A DNA stretch of 64,000 nt from Pedobacter caeni. Lineage in GTDB: Bacteria > Bacteroidota > Bacteroidia > Sphingobacteriales > Sphingobacteriaceae. The first letter of the stretch is position 1, and every line of letters starts with the position of its first letter. The stretch is from NCBI RefSeq assembly GCF_900129215.1, contig NZ_FQUQ01000010.1, positions 1 to 64,000 on the forward strand, read 5' to 3'. Both the position numbers and the translations under genes were made by a program. The notes beneath the pieces are model-generated. The model did no database searches. It had not been told where the DNA came from and saw only the letters and a program-made list of their open reading frames with translations. Shown here one piece after another: positions 8,283 through 17,816 of this stretch.

Positions 8283-8310
8283 GCGAACCCCGGTTGCAGC
8301 CGGAGTTCGC
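8283..8310 (+). promoter_or_regulatory. GC-rich hairpin in the leader of the SusC gene
   Basis: GCGAACCCCGG pairs with CCGGAGTTCGC around TTGCAG with one mismatch. It lies 45 bases before the SusC start in an A/T-rich spacer. No T-run follows, so an intrinsic terminator is unlikely on the plus strand; a leader structure or attenuator is possible. Confidence 0.45.
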
Positions 8311-8354
8311 AACAGGTCTTAAATTTTCTATCAGTTCAACTTAAAACCAATGCA

Positions 8355-11300
8355 ATGTATTACAATTCTACTCCTTTTGCAAGGTGGTATTTACCGGCTT
8401 GCCGTTACCTGTTTAACTTAAAAAAAATACGATTTTTTATGAAGGTGAACGCTATGATATTGATGGCTATACTTTTTGCGGTCAGTAGCCTTACCGCTTC
8501 TACTGGTGTTGCTCAGGGACTTTCTGAGGTACAGATTTCCTTCGGAATAAATAAGGGAACACTACGCGCTGCTTTTTCTCAGATTGAGAATAAAACGGAT
8601 TTTAGATTTGCTTATCAGAATGAACTGATTTCATCGCTGAAAGATATAAGCCTCTCAGAACAAAGCCGTTCGGTGAAAAGTACACTGGATGAACTTCTGA
8701 AAGGAACTGGTCTGAGCTATAAACAACTCAACAACAGTATTCTTGTTTTCAGGGAACCTGTCCTGCAGGTAACCGAAGCCATGAATGCCCCAATTACCGG
8801 AACAGTAAAAGATGAAAAAGGAATGCCTATGCCAGGGGTTTCGGTAAAGGTTAAAGGCCAGAAAATCGTGGTAAGTACTGATGGAAACGGAAAGTTTAGC
8901 CTGAAAGTGACAGAAGCAAATGTCATTTTGCAATTCAGTTATATTGGCTACACTACGGTGGAGCAGAAGGCTGATGGCGATCATCCGATCGATTTGGTCA
9001 TGGTTCCTGATGTAGGGACACTTGATGCCGTTGTTGTGATCGGATATGGAACCACTACCAAAAGAAACAATACCGGCTCGGTAAGCTCGGTTAGCGCGAA
9101 AGACATCAGCAAACAACCGGTGTCTGATCCACTGGCGGCACTTCAGGGCAGGGTTGCAGGTTTAGACATTACCGGAACTACCGGTTATCCGGGATCAGGG
9201 TATACGGTGAGGCTACGTGGATTGAATTCTATTAAAGGAGGCAATGATCCCTTATATATTGTGGATGGAACTCCCTTTATCTCAGAATCCATGTCTCAGT
9301 TTACGGGTGCTAATGGGAATCAAAGTCCTTTAAGTAGCATCAACCCCGCAGATATTGAAAGGATAGACATCCTTAAAGATGCCGATGCGACCGCCATATA
9401 TGGTTCCAGAGGAGCAAATGGCGTGATCCTCATCACTACAAAAAAGGGGAAATCCGGACAAACAGAGATCAGTGCGAATGTATCTAGTGGTGCTTCTCAT
9501 GTTACCCGGAAAATAGACATGTTGAGTACCGCTCAGTACCTCGATCTTCGTCGGGAAGCTTTTAAAAATGACGGGATTACCCCATCGCTGGAAAACGCCA
9601 GAGATCTGATGGAGTGGGATCCCGGTGTAGACAACAAATGGCAGGATTTACTCGTTGGCAATTCTGCACCCTTAACGGAGGCACAGCTCTCGGTTAGCGG
9701 AGGATCACCAGAGACGAATTTCCTGATCAGCGGAACCTACCGCAAGGAAGGAACGGTGTTACCAGGAAACTTAAACTACAAACGAGGAGCTGTGAATCTG
9801 AATCTAAACCACAACTCAGCAGATCAGAAACTTCGGTTAAATGCCTCGGTTAAGTATGTGGGAGACCGTAATAATTTATTGGCAGCTGATGTCACTCAGT
9901 TTTTCAATACAGCACCCAATTATCCCATTTATAATGCCTCCGGAGAATATTATTGGTTTGGAGACGAACAAAATCCAATGTCCTATCTGGAAAGAAAATC
10001 TACCTCTCAGACGCAGAACCTGATGGCCAGTGCTTCAGCGAAGTATACCATTCTTCCTGATTTTAGTGCCAGCGTAAACATGGGATATAACCGGATGACT
10101 ATGGATCAGGTACAGGGAGTTCCCAGGAGCGCATTTAACCCTGAAAAGTACCTGGCCAGTCTGGCATATTATGGAAATAGCGACCTTAATTCCTATAGTA
10201 TTGAACCTCAGTTGGATTACTCCCGCCAGCTTGGTAAAGGTAAACTACAGGTTTTGGCTGGTGGAAGCATTCAGCAGAGAACCAAAGAGGGGCTATACAC
10301 TATAGGGGAAGGCTTTCCCAGTGATGAACAGTTGTCAAATCCACATGCTGCAGTCTCTTTAAAAACCAAAAATTATAACTATTCTGAGTATCGTTACGCT
10401 TCTGTTTTTGGTAGGATCACCTATAACTGGGATGAAAAATATATCCTTAATGGAACCTTTCGGAGAGACGGTTCTTCCCGGTTTGGACCAAATAAAAGGT
10501 TTGGAAATTTTGGTGCTATTGGTGCAGCCTGGCTATTCAGCAATGAAGCCTTTGTAAAGGAAAAACTCCCTTTCCTTAGCTTTGGTAAACTTCGGGGAAG
10601 TTTTGGTACGGTAGGTAGTGATCAGATCGGCGACTATCAATATTACGACAGCTGGATGGCATCATCCTATCCTTATGGTGGTTCCGGCGGACTTACCCCA
10701 AGTCGTTTTGCCAACCCTGATTACAGCTGGGAAGTAAATAATAAGCTGGAGGCAGCCATAGAATTGGGCTTTTTGGAAGACAGGATCATGCTGAACAGCA
10801 GCTTTTACCGTAACCGTTCTAATAATCAGCTGATCGATTTTGCGCTTTCTTCGCAATCCGGATTTTCGAGTTTTGTGGCGAATCTGCCTGCACAGGTAGA
10901 GAATAAGGGATTTGAATTTGAACTGAACACGATCAATATCCGGGGAAATGATTTCAACTGGACCACCGCGCTTAACTTTACATTTACAAAAAATAAGCTC
11001 CTTAAATACCCTGGACTGGAAAAAACGGCTTTTGCAAATAAGTATTTTATCGGCCAGCCATTGAATGTAACCACAGGATTTCATTTTACAGGGGTTGATC
11101 CTCAGACCGGTGTTCCTAAGTTTACCGATCTCAACGGAAACAATAGCATCGATGATCCTGATGATATGATGGTTCTGGGGACCGTTAGCCCGGATTTTTT
11201 TGGAGGGATTCAGAATAGTTTCAGCTACAAAAAGCTGAGCCTGGATTTCTTTGTACAGTTTGTAAAACAGGAAGGGCCGGGTATCAACTTCGGATACCAG

Positions 11301-11675
11301 TCTTACGCTAATGGGGCAGCGATGAAAAATAAAGACCTGACGGCATTGGAGCGCTGGAGAACTGCCGGAGATCAAAGCAATATTCCCGGAGCTACAAGAA
11401 CCGCTACCACCGAAATCTATAAGGCTTATCAAAAAAACTATCGCCATTCCGATGCCAATTGGGGAGATGCCTCTTATATCAGGTTAAAGAATGTTTCCCT
11501 GAGGTATAACTTCGATACGATGTTTAAAAACTGGAAACTGAGAAACTTTACCGTCTACCTTCAGGGGCAAAACCTCATCACCATTACCAATTATAAAGGC
11601 ATAGACCCGGAAACAAAAGGTTTTGCCTTACCGCCGCTAAGTGCTTACACTGCGGGCATACAAGTTTCATTTTAA
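8355..11675 (+). CDS. SusC/RagA TonB-dependent receptor with STN signalling domain
   Basis: A 1106-residue outer-membrane transporter. The first ATG gives a long leader with the hydrophobic signal at about 34-54; an ATG at 8439 (MKVNAM) would give a conventional signal peptide. Domains in order: STN (about 70-130), carboxypeptidase-regulatory-like beta domain (about 147-215, ITGTVKDEKGMPMPGVSV), plug (about 235-350, LRGLNSIKGGNDPLYIVDG and DADATAIYGSRGANGVILITTKKG), and a beta-barrel to a C-terminal Phe. The STN domain is what FecR senses, matching the FecI/FecR genes just upstream. The partner lipoprotein follows after 17 bases. The substrate, glycan or peptide, cannot be read from the sequence. 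Confidence 0.95.
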   Translation: MYYNSTPFARWYLPACRYLFNLKKIRFFMKVNAMILMAILFAVSSLTASTGVAQGLSEVQISFGINKGTLRAAFSQIENKTDFRFAYQNELISSLKDISLSEQSRSVKSTLDELLKGTGLSYKQLNNSILVFREPVLQVTEAMNAPITGTVKDEKGMPMPGVSVKVKGQKIVVSTDGNGKFSLKVTEANVILQFSYIGYTTVEQKADGDHPIDLVMVPDVGTLDAVVVIGYGTTTKRNNTGSVSSVSAKDISKQPVSDPLAALQGRVAGLDITGTTGYPGSGYTVRLRGLNSIKGGNDPLYIVDGTPFISESMSQFTGANGNQSPLSSINPADIERIDILKDADATAIYGSRGANGVILITTKKGKSGQTEISANVSSGASHVTRKIDMLSTAQYLDLRREAFKNDGITPSLENARDLMEWDPGVDNKWQDLLVGNSAPLTEAQLSVSGGSPETNFLISGTYRKEGTVLPGNLNYKRGAVNLNLNHNSADQKLRLNASVKYVGDRNNLLAADVTQFFNTAPNYPIYNASGEYYWFGDEQNPMSYLERKSTSQTQNLMASASAKYTILPDFSASVNMGYNRMTMDQVQGVPRSAFNPEKYLASLAYYGNSDLNSYSIEPQLDYSRQLGKGKLQVLAGGSIQQRTKEGLYTIGEGFPSDEQLSNPHAAVSLKTKNYNYSEYRYASVFGRITYNWDEKYILNGTFRRDGSSRFGPNKRFGNFGAIGAAWLFSNEAFVKEKLPFLSFGKLRGSFGTVGSDQIGDYQYYDSWMASSYPYGGSGGLTPSRFANPDYSWEVNNKLEAAIELGFLEDRIMLNSSFYRNRSNNQLIDFALSSQSGFSSFVANLPAQVENKGFEFELNTINIRGNDFNWTTALNFTFTKNKLLKYPGLEKTAFANKYFIGQPLNVTTGFHFTGVDPQTGVPKFTDLNGNNSIDDPDDMMVLGTVSPDFFGGIQNSFSYKKLSLDFFVQFVKQEGPGINFGYQSYANGAAMKNKDLTALERWRTAGDQSNIPGATRTATTEIYKAYQKNYRHSDANWGDASYIRLKNVSLRYNFDTMFKNWKLRNFTVYLQGQNLITITNYKGIDPETKGFALPPLSAYTAGIQVSF

Positions 11676-11692
11676 TCTAAATTTTTTAAACA

Positions 11693-13126
11693 ATGAAAGT
11701 CATTTACTATATATTGAGTGCGCTCCTTCTAAATACGATCGTCTCCTGCGGGAAATTAGTGGATATTGATAAACCCAGAACCGAATTGCCCCAATCCAGT
11801 GTTTTTTTGAACGACAATACCGCCATTGCGGCAATGGTCGGTGTGTATAGTGGGATGAATACTGGTAATTATCAGTTTGCAAACGTGCTGACCACCTTTA
11901 TGGCGGCCATGAGTGCGGATGAATTTGCTTATGCTGCTGTTCTGGCTGATTTCTCGGAATTCCGGGAAAACGCACTCTTACCAGGAAACACCCGGGTCAA
12001 TAATATCTGGGAACAAGCGTACCAATTGAACTATAGCGCAAATGCAATCATTGAAGGCCTAACCGCTTCTACGACATTGAGTCCTGCGGTTAAAACACAG
12101 CTACTCGGTGACGCGAGATTTGTACGTGCTTTTTGCCATTTCTATCTGGTGAACATGTTTGGTGATGTTCCTTTAATTCTTGATGCTGATGTAAGAAAGA
12201 ATACGAATCTCCCAAGAACTGCAAAAGAGCAAGTTTATACGGCAATCATTGCAGACCTGAAGGAAGCTAAGGAGTTGCTGTCTAATGACTATCCCGGAAA
12301 TAAGGAGCGCATCCGTCCTAACAAAGCTGTAGCTACGGCTTTACTTTCTAGAGTTTATTTGTACATAGAGAACTATGCCATGGCAGAACAGGAAGCCGGA
12401 GAAGTGATCAATAACAGCAATTATAAATTGCTGAAAGATGAACCAGCAAAGAATGGAATGAAAGATGTATTCCTGATGAATAGTCCGGAAGCACTGTGGC
12501 AATTACAATCGGTAAATACCGGAGGAGGAAGAAACACCTGGGAGGGTAACTTATTTGTCCCTACAGCAGCTCCTTTATATCGGCTTACCAAAGAAGCTGC
12601 CGGATTGGAGAACGCTTTTGAATCAGGTGATAAAAGATTTAAAAACTGGGTAGGAAGTTATACCACTACAACAACGCCAGGATTAACCCACCGGTATCCC
12701 TTCAAGTATAAGGTGCGTACCGGAACTCCGGTGACAGAATATTCTATGGTAATCCGTTTTGCAGAGCTGTACCTGATCCGTGCAGAAGCCAGGATCATGC
12801 AAAATAAATTGGAGCCTGGTATTCAGGACCTGAATGTGCTGCGCGATCGTGCAGGCCTGGCTGGCCTGGCCACACCTGCCAGTCAGGAAGAAGGAATGAG
12901 GAAAGTGGAACAGGAGCGGAGAGTGGAGTTGTTTGCCGAATGGGGACATCGCTGGTTCGACCTCAAGCGCTGGAAAAGTATAAGCGGTGATGCCGGTAAA
13001 ACACGGGCGGATGATGTGTTGGGACCTATAAAACCGGCATGGAAATCTACAGCCATCTTATTTCCAATTCCTACCAATGCATTACGTACCAATCTGAACC
13101 TGGTTCAGAATAAGGGGTATAATTAA
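11693..13126 (+). CDS. SusD/RagB-family surface lipoprotein
   Basis: A 477-residue nutrient-binding lipoprotein expected to cap the SusC channel. The signal peptide ends in a lipobox with Cys19 (NTIVSC). TPR-like helices follow (LLGDARFVRAFCHFYLVNMFGDVPLI), with the SusD C-terminal motifs FAELYLIRAEARIMQ, LRDRAGL, ERRVELFAEWGHRWFDLKRW and a final segment ILFPIPTNALRTNLNLVQNKGYN. The gene starts 17 bases after SusC and precedes the TlpA-like gene, so it is clearly in the same operon. No glycoside hydrolase lies in this operon, so it is not a classical polysaccharide utilisation locus. Confidence 0.95.
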   Translation: MKVIYYILSALLLNTIVSCGKLVDIDKPRTELPQSSVFLNDNTAIAAMVGVYSGMNTGNYQFANVLTTFMAAMSADEFAYAAVLADFSEFRENALLPGNTRVNNIWEQAYQLNYSANAIIEGLTASTTLSPAVKTQLLGDARFVRAFCHFYLVNMFGDVPLILDADVRKNTNLPRTAKEQVYTAIIADLKEAKELLSNDYPGNKERIRPNKAVATALLSRVYLYIENYAMAEQEAGEVINNSNYKLLKDEPAKNGMKDVFLMNSPEALWQLQSVNTGGGRNTWEGNLFVPTAAPLYRLTKEAAGLENAFESGDKRFKNWVGSYTTTTTPGLTHRYPFKYKVRTGTPVTEYSMVIRFAELYLIRAEARIMQNKLEPGIQDLNVLRDRAGLAGLATPASQEEGMRKVEQERRVELFAEWGHRWFDLKRWKSISGDAGKTRADDVLGPIKPAWKSTAILFPIPTNALRTNLNLVQNKGYN

Positions 13127-13153
13127 AAAATAAGACTTATAGTAATTATTTAT

Positions 13154-15073
13154 ATGATGAAGAGAATTAGCTTACTCTGCCTTTTGCTAACCGTGATTTT
13201 GCGGGTACAGGGGCAGCGGGTAGAAATAAAACCGGAAAGGCCAAACAGGGGAGATGAGGTTACGGTTACTTATCATTCCGGAGCAGCAGATGCCCTGATC
13301 AGCAAAGAAGCTCCGGAATTGAACATCGTTTTTACCTATTCTACTTTTTACGAATTGCCGCCGAAATTACCGATGAAAAAACAAGGAGATAACTGGGTGG
13401 CTTCCTTTAAGCTGCAACGCTATGCTACGTTTGCCAGTTTTTATTTCCAAAGCGGGACACAAAAAGACCAGCCTGCGGCAGACAGGCATTATACCATCGC
13501 TGTTTATAATGGCGCTCAACGGGTACGGGATGGTTACCTCCATGAGTCTTATAGTCTGAATGCACAGATGCCAAAATCAAGATCACTGCCTGGGTTGCAA
13601 TTGGATTTATTGCAAAAGGAACTGACTCTTTACCCTGAGAACTACGAAGCCAGGGTCAGGGTCCAGTCTACAAAAATGATACTGGCAAAAACACCTGAAG
13701 AAAAACTAAAATACCGGAATGAAGCCAGAAGGATTATTGCTGCCAAATTCGAGGAAGCTCCTACAATAATGGCCAACCTGAATAAAGTGACGATGGGCTA
13801 CCTGATTATTGGCGAAAAATCAAGACTCGATTCCCTGCGCCGGGTGGTGTTGGAACGTTATCCGAAGTCGGACGTGGCCAGGGATTACATGACTACCCTG
13901 TTTGCAAAGGAGAAAGATGTGACTAAAAAAATTGCAGAACTTGAAAAAGTGCTCAAAGAGAATGATCAGGAAGGTGAGGAGGGGTCTACGGGTATCCATT
14001 CCATTTTGTTCGACCATTACCTGAGTACGGGGCAGGCGAAGAAAGCCGTTTACCATGCAGGAAAAACGATGAAGGAAATCAGTCCGCAGACCCCTTTGAG
14101 ACTGAAGGAGATCGCAGCAAAGCTAACCGCGGGAAAACTGGCTCCTGATACTGCAATTGCCTATGCGGAACGTTCCCTGCGTATGGTAGATCAATGGCCG
14201 GTAGGCGTCATTCGTTTTTTCCCTGAGTATGGACATATTCCTTCTTTCGTTGCCGATAGTACCAGGTTGAAAGCGGTTGTGGAAGCGAGATCAACACTAC
14301 TTTCTATTATTGCCCTCAATAAACTATACCTCGGAGATCGGATCGCTGCATTAGACTATATCAGTCAATCGGCAGAGAAAGGGACAAACAGGGAAAGTCT
14401 GATCAATATTGCTACAGTGTATGAACAGACCGGTGATCCCAGGAAAGCATTTGATGCCTTATGGAAGATCCTGCTGGATACCCCTGAAGATACGACCGTT
14501 ACTCATCTGGCGAAACTGAACTTTTTGAAATTTAATCCTTCTGAAGCAGAATTTAAGGCCAAAGTTAAAGAGTTGGAAGGTAAGAAGATCGCACGCCTTA
14601 CCAATGCTTTGAAAAAGCAGAAAATGAATGCCCCAGGACCGGAACTTACTGCCATCACTGATTTGAGAGGAAATGTACAGACCAAAGAAATGAGGAAAGG
14701 TAAAGTTGTTGTGCTGGATTTCTGGGCTACCTGGTGTGTTCCATGTATGCAGGAGATGCCTTATTTGCAGAAAGTATATCATAAATACAAAAACAATCCG
14801 GATGTGATGTTCATGGTGGTCAATACTGGAGCTAAGAACACGATTAAGGATGCAATTGACTGGGGTAAAAAGAATCCCCAATATGACTTCCCTTTGTACT
14901 TTAATTCGGATCCGGATATAGGGGAGAAAGTAGGATTTACACTGATTCCTACTATTGCTGTAATTGATCAGCAAGGTGCTTTACAGTTCCGGACAATCGG
15001 CTTTGAGGGCGCTGAGCTGGAACATAAACTGGCGGTGCAGATCGATATTCTGCTGGAGGAAGTCAGGAAATAA
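13154..15073 (+). CDS. TlpA-like thioredoxin-fold protein with long N-terminal region
   Basis: A 639-residue exported protein with a signal peptide ending near VQGQ. Residues about 22-130 look like a beta-sandwich, about 140-460 are helical and TPR-like (paired helices such as REARRIIAAKFEEAPTIM), and the C-terminal 140 residues are a TlpA/ResA thioredoxin domain with VVLDFWATWCVPCMQEMPYL. The active-site cysteines are Cys528 and Cys531, and the cis-Pro region is FTLIPTIAVID. It is the last gene of the sigma/anti-sigma/SusC/SusD operon, 27 bases after SusD. Such proteins are commonly encoded with SusCD pairs in Pedobacter-like genomes and may reduce or handle the imported ligand; this is inference. 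A 25-bp perfect hairpin ends the operon. Confidence 0.85.
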   Translation: MMKRISLLCLLLTVILRVQGQRVEIKPERPNRGDEVTVTYHSGAADALISKEAPELNIVFTYSTFYELPPKLPMKKQGDNWVASFKLQRYATFASFYFQSGTQKDQPAADRHYTIAVYNGAQRVRDGYLHESYSLNAQMPKSRSLPGLQLDLLQKELTLYPENYEARVRVQSTKMILAKTPEEKLKYRNEARRIIAAKFEEAPTIMANLNKVTMGYLIIGEKSRLDSLRRVVLERYPKSDVARDYMTTLFAKEKDVTKKIAELEKVLKENDQEGEEGSTGIHSILFDHYLSTGQAKKAVYHAGKTMKEISPQTPLRLKEIAAKLTAGKLAPDTAIAYAERSLRMVDQWPVGVIRFFPEYGHIPSFVADSTRLKAVVEARSTLLSIIALNKLYLGDRIAALDYISQSAEKGTNRESLINIATVYEQTGDPRKAFDALWKILLDTPEDTTVTHLAKLNFLKFNPSEAEFKAKVKELEGKKIARLTNALKKQKMNAPGPELTAITDLRGNVQTKEMRKGKVVVLDFWATWCVPCMQEMPYLQKVYHKYKNNPDVMFMVVNTGAKNTIKDAIDWGKKNPQYDFPLYFNSDPDIGEKVGFTLIPTIAVIDQQGALQFRTIGFEGAELEHKLAVQIDILLEEVRK

Positions 15074-15097
15074 TCCATTGTAAAGAATTTAGATAAT

Positions 15098-15149
15098 CAG
15101 GATACAAAAGATCAGGATGCCAGTTGGCATCCTGATCTTTTGTATCCTG
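15098..15149. terminator. Perfect 25-bp bidirectional terminator
   Basis: The arms 15098-15122 and 15125-15149 are perfectly complementary with a 2-base centre. The structure lies between the convergent stop codons at 15073 and 15151. The AAAAG/CTTTT tracts are inside the stem. It probably terminates both units. Confidence 0.8.
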
Positions 15150-15150
15150 C

Positions 15151-16128
15151 CTATTTTTTCACGTTGTTTTTTTTCGGTGTGTTATAGATGAAATGATGAA
15201 GGGAACGGGTGGTTTTTTTTAAGTCGGTGCTGAGGTACCAGATGTTGTTGATTCTTTTTCCAGCACTCTCCTTATCAAGGGGAAAACGGGCTTGTTCGAT
15301 CACGTTGTTCTTGGCTTTAAGAATATTTCCAGCAAAGTTTAAAAGTGTGAAATTGGCCATACTTGTTTCTATGTTAGGGAGGATTTCTGTGGCAAAAACG
15401 GGAAAAATTTCCTGACCTGAGCCTTTAATTTTATCAAAAATAGAGATCAGAACGCTGCGCTGACGCTCGGTTCGTTCTGCATCTCCATTCCCTACTGCTC
15501 TGATTCTGGTATAGGCAACGGTTTGTTTTCCGTTCAGTTTCTGAAGACCCGGAGCATCAACATGTACGGCCGGAACCTGATCGTAGATGGCAAGTTCATC
15601 CAGGTAATTGTTCAGGTAAGGAAGCTCCGCAGCCTTCACATTCAGGATAATTCCACCCAGCGCATCCACGATTTTAGCAGCCCCATAGAAGTCCACATTC
15701 ATATAGTCTTTAATGTCCAGATCAAAGTTCTGATTGATGGTTTTGATGGCCAGCTGCGGGCCACCAATGGCAAAGGCTGCATTGATCTTATCCATCCCTT
15801 TACCCTCGATTTTAACATAGGTATCCCTCATTATAGACGACATTTTGATTTTTTTATTGAGCTGGTCGATGGAAATGATCATCACCACATCGGAGTTTCC
15901 GGCCTCCTGTTCTGTACGCCTGTCGACCGCAAATAAGGCAATGTTAACCGGAGGATTGGTCATGGCCTTTATTTTTTTCTGAACCTCCCCGGAGATGCCC
16001 AGTGCTTCCGCAGACCTGTTCAATGGTACCGGAGATTTGCGTACCGGTGTTACCGGAATCTGGTCCTGGCTAAACGAGTTGAAAAAACTTAAAACAACAA
16101 GGAAGATGACAGAGGATAAAGCTTTCAT
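15151..16128 (-). CDS. LytR-CpsA-Psr (LCP) family protein
   Basis: A 325-residue exported protein with signal peptide MKALSSVIFLVVLSFFNSFSQ. The LCP domain (about 50-260) shows the usual landmarks: ISIDQLNKKIKMSSIMRDTYV, DKINAAFAIGGPQLAIKTIN, MNVDFYGAAKIVDALGGI and LNGKQTVAYTRIRAVGNGDAERTERQ with the conserved arginines. In Gram-positive bacteria this family transfers lipid-linked polymers to the wall; in a Gram-negative it may attach or process a surface glycan. It diverges from a nucleotide-sugar dehydrogenase that makes a uronic-acid precursor, which fits a glycan role. There is a single leader segment and no further membrane helix. Confidence 0.88.
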   Translation of the reverse strand: MKALSSVIFLVVLSFFNSFSQDQIPVTPVRKSPVPLNRSAEALGISGEVQKKIKAMTNPPVNIALFAVDRRTEQEAGNSDVVMIISIDQLNKKIKMSSIMRDTYVKIEGKGMDKINAAFAIGGPQLAIKTINQNFDLDIKDYMNVDFYGAAKIVDALGGIILNVKAAELPYLNNYLDELAIYDQVPAVHVDAPGLQKLNGKQTVAYTRIRAVGNGDAERTERQRSVLISIFDKIKGSGQEIFPVFATEILPNIETSMANFTLLNFAGNILKAKNNVIEQARFPLDKESAGKRINNIWYLSTDLKKTTRSLHHFIYNTPKKNNVKK

Positions 16129-16244
16129 TTTTTATTTTTATTTAAAACTTAGGAACAGTGTATTTCAATAACCATACCTGAGAACAAATAAAATTCTTGC
16201 TACCTTTAAAACTTTCTTAGATCCGCAGTTAAAGGAAAAGAAAG

Positions 16245-17534
16245 ATGTGTATGGACAAAGCGTATAAAATTGCAATTATTGGTTTGGGATATGTGGGCTT
16301 ACCCCTCGCAATAGAATTTGCGAAAAAATATGAGGTGCTGGGATTTGACATTGACCAATCAAGAATTGAAGAGCTGTGCAATGGCGAAGACCGGACAAAG
16401 GAAGCTGATCTGGAGGAATTGAAAAAGTTGCTGAACCCAGATCAGGAAAACTCAGGATTGAAGTTTTCTTCTGCGACCTCAGACCTGGAATCCTGCAATA
16501 TTTTTATCGTTACTGTTCCAACGCCTATAAACCGTTTTAAAGCACCCGATCTGAGTCCGCTGTTAAATGCTTCTGAGATGGTTGGCCGTGTGTTAAAGAA
16601 GGGAGATATTGTGGTTTATGAATCTACTGTATATCCGGGCTGTACCGAAGAAGATTGCGTCCCTGTATTGGAAAAATATTCTGGTCTGACATTTAACACA
16701 GATTTTTTCTGCGGTTATTCTCCGGAAAGGATCAATCCTGGAGATCGCGTAAATACACTTACAAAGATTAAAAAAGTAACTTCAGGCTCTACTGCAGAAG
16801 TGGCCGAAGAAGTAGACCGGCTCTATTCACAGATCATTACAGCAGGAACCCATAAAGCACCAAGCATCAAGGTTGCGGAAGCTTCCAAAGCGATTGAGAA
16901 TGCACAAAGAGATGTCAATATTTCTTTTGTAAATGAGCTTGCGCTGATCTTTGACCGGATTGGAATAGATACTACTGATGTTATTGAAGCTGCAGGAACA
17001 AAATGGAATTTTCTGAAATATAAACCTGGATTGGTAGGAGGACATTGTATCGGTGTAGATCCTTATTATCTGGCGCATAAATCGGAATCTTTAGGTTACC
17101 ATCCGCAGGTGATTCTTTCTGGCCGGAGGGTAAACGACAATATGGGGATGTTCGTTGCCAATAAGGTGGTTAAGCTGATGATTGCCAAAGGATACCCGGT
17201 TAAGGGAGAAAAAGTATTGATTCTGGGCTTTGCATTTAAAGAAAATTGCCCTGATATCCGAAATACCCGGGTTATTGATATTTACGAAGAGTTAACTCAG
17301 TTTGGAATGGAGGTCAGTGTTTTTGATCCATGGGCAGATCCTGTGCTGGTTAAAAAAGAATATGGTTTTGAGCTTGATCCTGTCCTTATAGATAAAAACT
17401 ATAAAGCAATTATATTGGCAGTTTCTCATCATGAATTCCTGTCACTTGATTATAAAAAATATAAGGAAGAGGGGGCAATTGTATTCGATACGAAATCATT
17501 TATTGAAAGAAAGTACACTGATGCCAGGCTATAG
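16245..17534 (+). CDS. tviB: UDP-N-acetyl-hexosamine 6-dehydrogenase (TviB/WbpO-like)
   Basis: A 429-residue NAD-dependent nucleotide-sugar dehydrogenase that oxidises C6 twice to give a UDP-HexNAc uronate. The N-terminal Rossmann domain has IGLGYVGLPLA at about 11-21. The central dimerisation domain is followed by the catalytic Cys in VGGHCIGVDPYYL at about residue 267, and the C-terminal UDP-binding domain has LILGFAFKENCPDIRNTR. The alternative ATG at 16251 (MDKAYK) differs by two codons. It is divergent from the LCP gene and far from the main glycan locus, so it may supply sugar to a separate or shared polymer. The exact substrate is not decided by sequence. Confidence 0.9.
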   Translation: MCMDKAYKIAIIGLGYVGLPLAIEFAKKYEVLGFDIDQSRIEELCNGEDRTKEADLEELKKLLNPDQENSGLKFSSATSDLESCNIFIVTVPTPINRFKAPDLSPLLNASEMVGRVLKKGDIVVYESTVYPGCTEEDCVPVLEKYSGLTFNTDFFCGYSPERINPGDRVNTLTKIKKVTSGSTAEVAEEVDRLYSQIITAGTHKAPSIKVAEASKAIENAQRDVNISFVNELALIFDRIGIDTTDVIEAAGTKWNFLKYKPGLVGGHCIGVDPYYLAHKSESLGYHPQVILSGRRVNDNMGMFVANKVVKLMIAKGYPVKGEKVLILGFAFKENCPDIRNTRVIDIYEELTQFGMEVSVFDPWADPVLVKKEYGFELDPVLIDKNYKAIILAVSHHEFLSLDYKKYKEEGAIVFDTKSFIERKYTDARL

Positions 17535-17816
17535 CTTCTAAATAAGAAATTATTATCTCTTTCGGTAAAAAAATCTCATTTGTGGCACGTTTTTAGACGA
17601 GTGTTTGAAAAGAAAAAAATTAATGCCTTATTCTAGCGTTATTGCATCCATTTTTAGGTTTGATCTCTTTTCTGGACATTTAATTTATTGTAAATCATTG
17701 TTCCTGTCAGGACAATCTTGGTTTAAGATAAATCCGGAGATGGATAAGTTTTTCATTGGAAATGAGAATTATTCTGCTAATTTTATGGCTCAAAATCAAC
17801 CCGGGGGGGTATCTAA
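17535..17816 (+). other. Spacer before the small outer-membrane protein gene
   Basis: No supported gene is seen; a 71-codon frame at 17605-17820 lacks protein-like features and runs over the next start. The notable element is TGGCAC at 17583-17588, listed separately. Confidence 0.5.
17583..17597 (+). promoter_or_regulatory. Possible sigma-54-type promoter element
   Basis: TGGCAC matches the -24 element exactly, but the -12 region reads TAGA where TTGC is expected, so only half of the consensus is met. It would give a leader of about 200 bases for the gene at 17817. Confidence 0.25.

Noticed and set aside
8355..15073. Calling the first Sus operon a polysaccharide utilisation locus
   Set aside because: No glycoside hydrolase, lyase or sulfatase is present; a general uptake operon with a thioredoxin-like protein is all that is supported.
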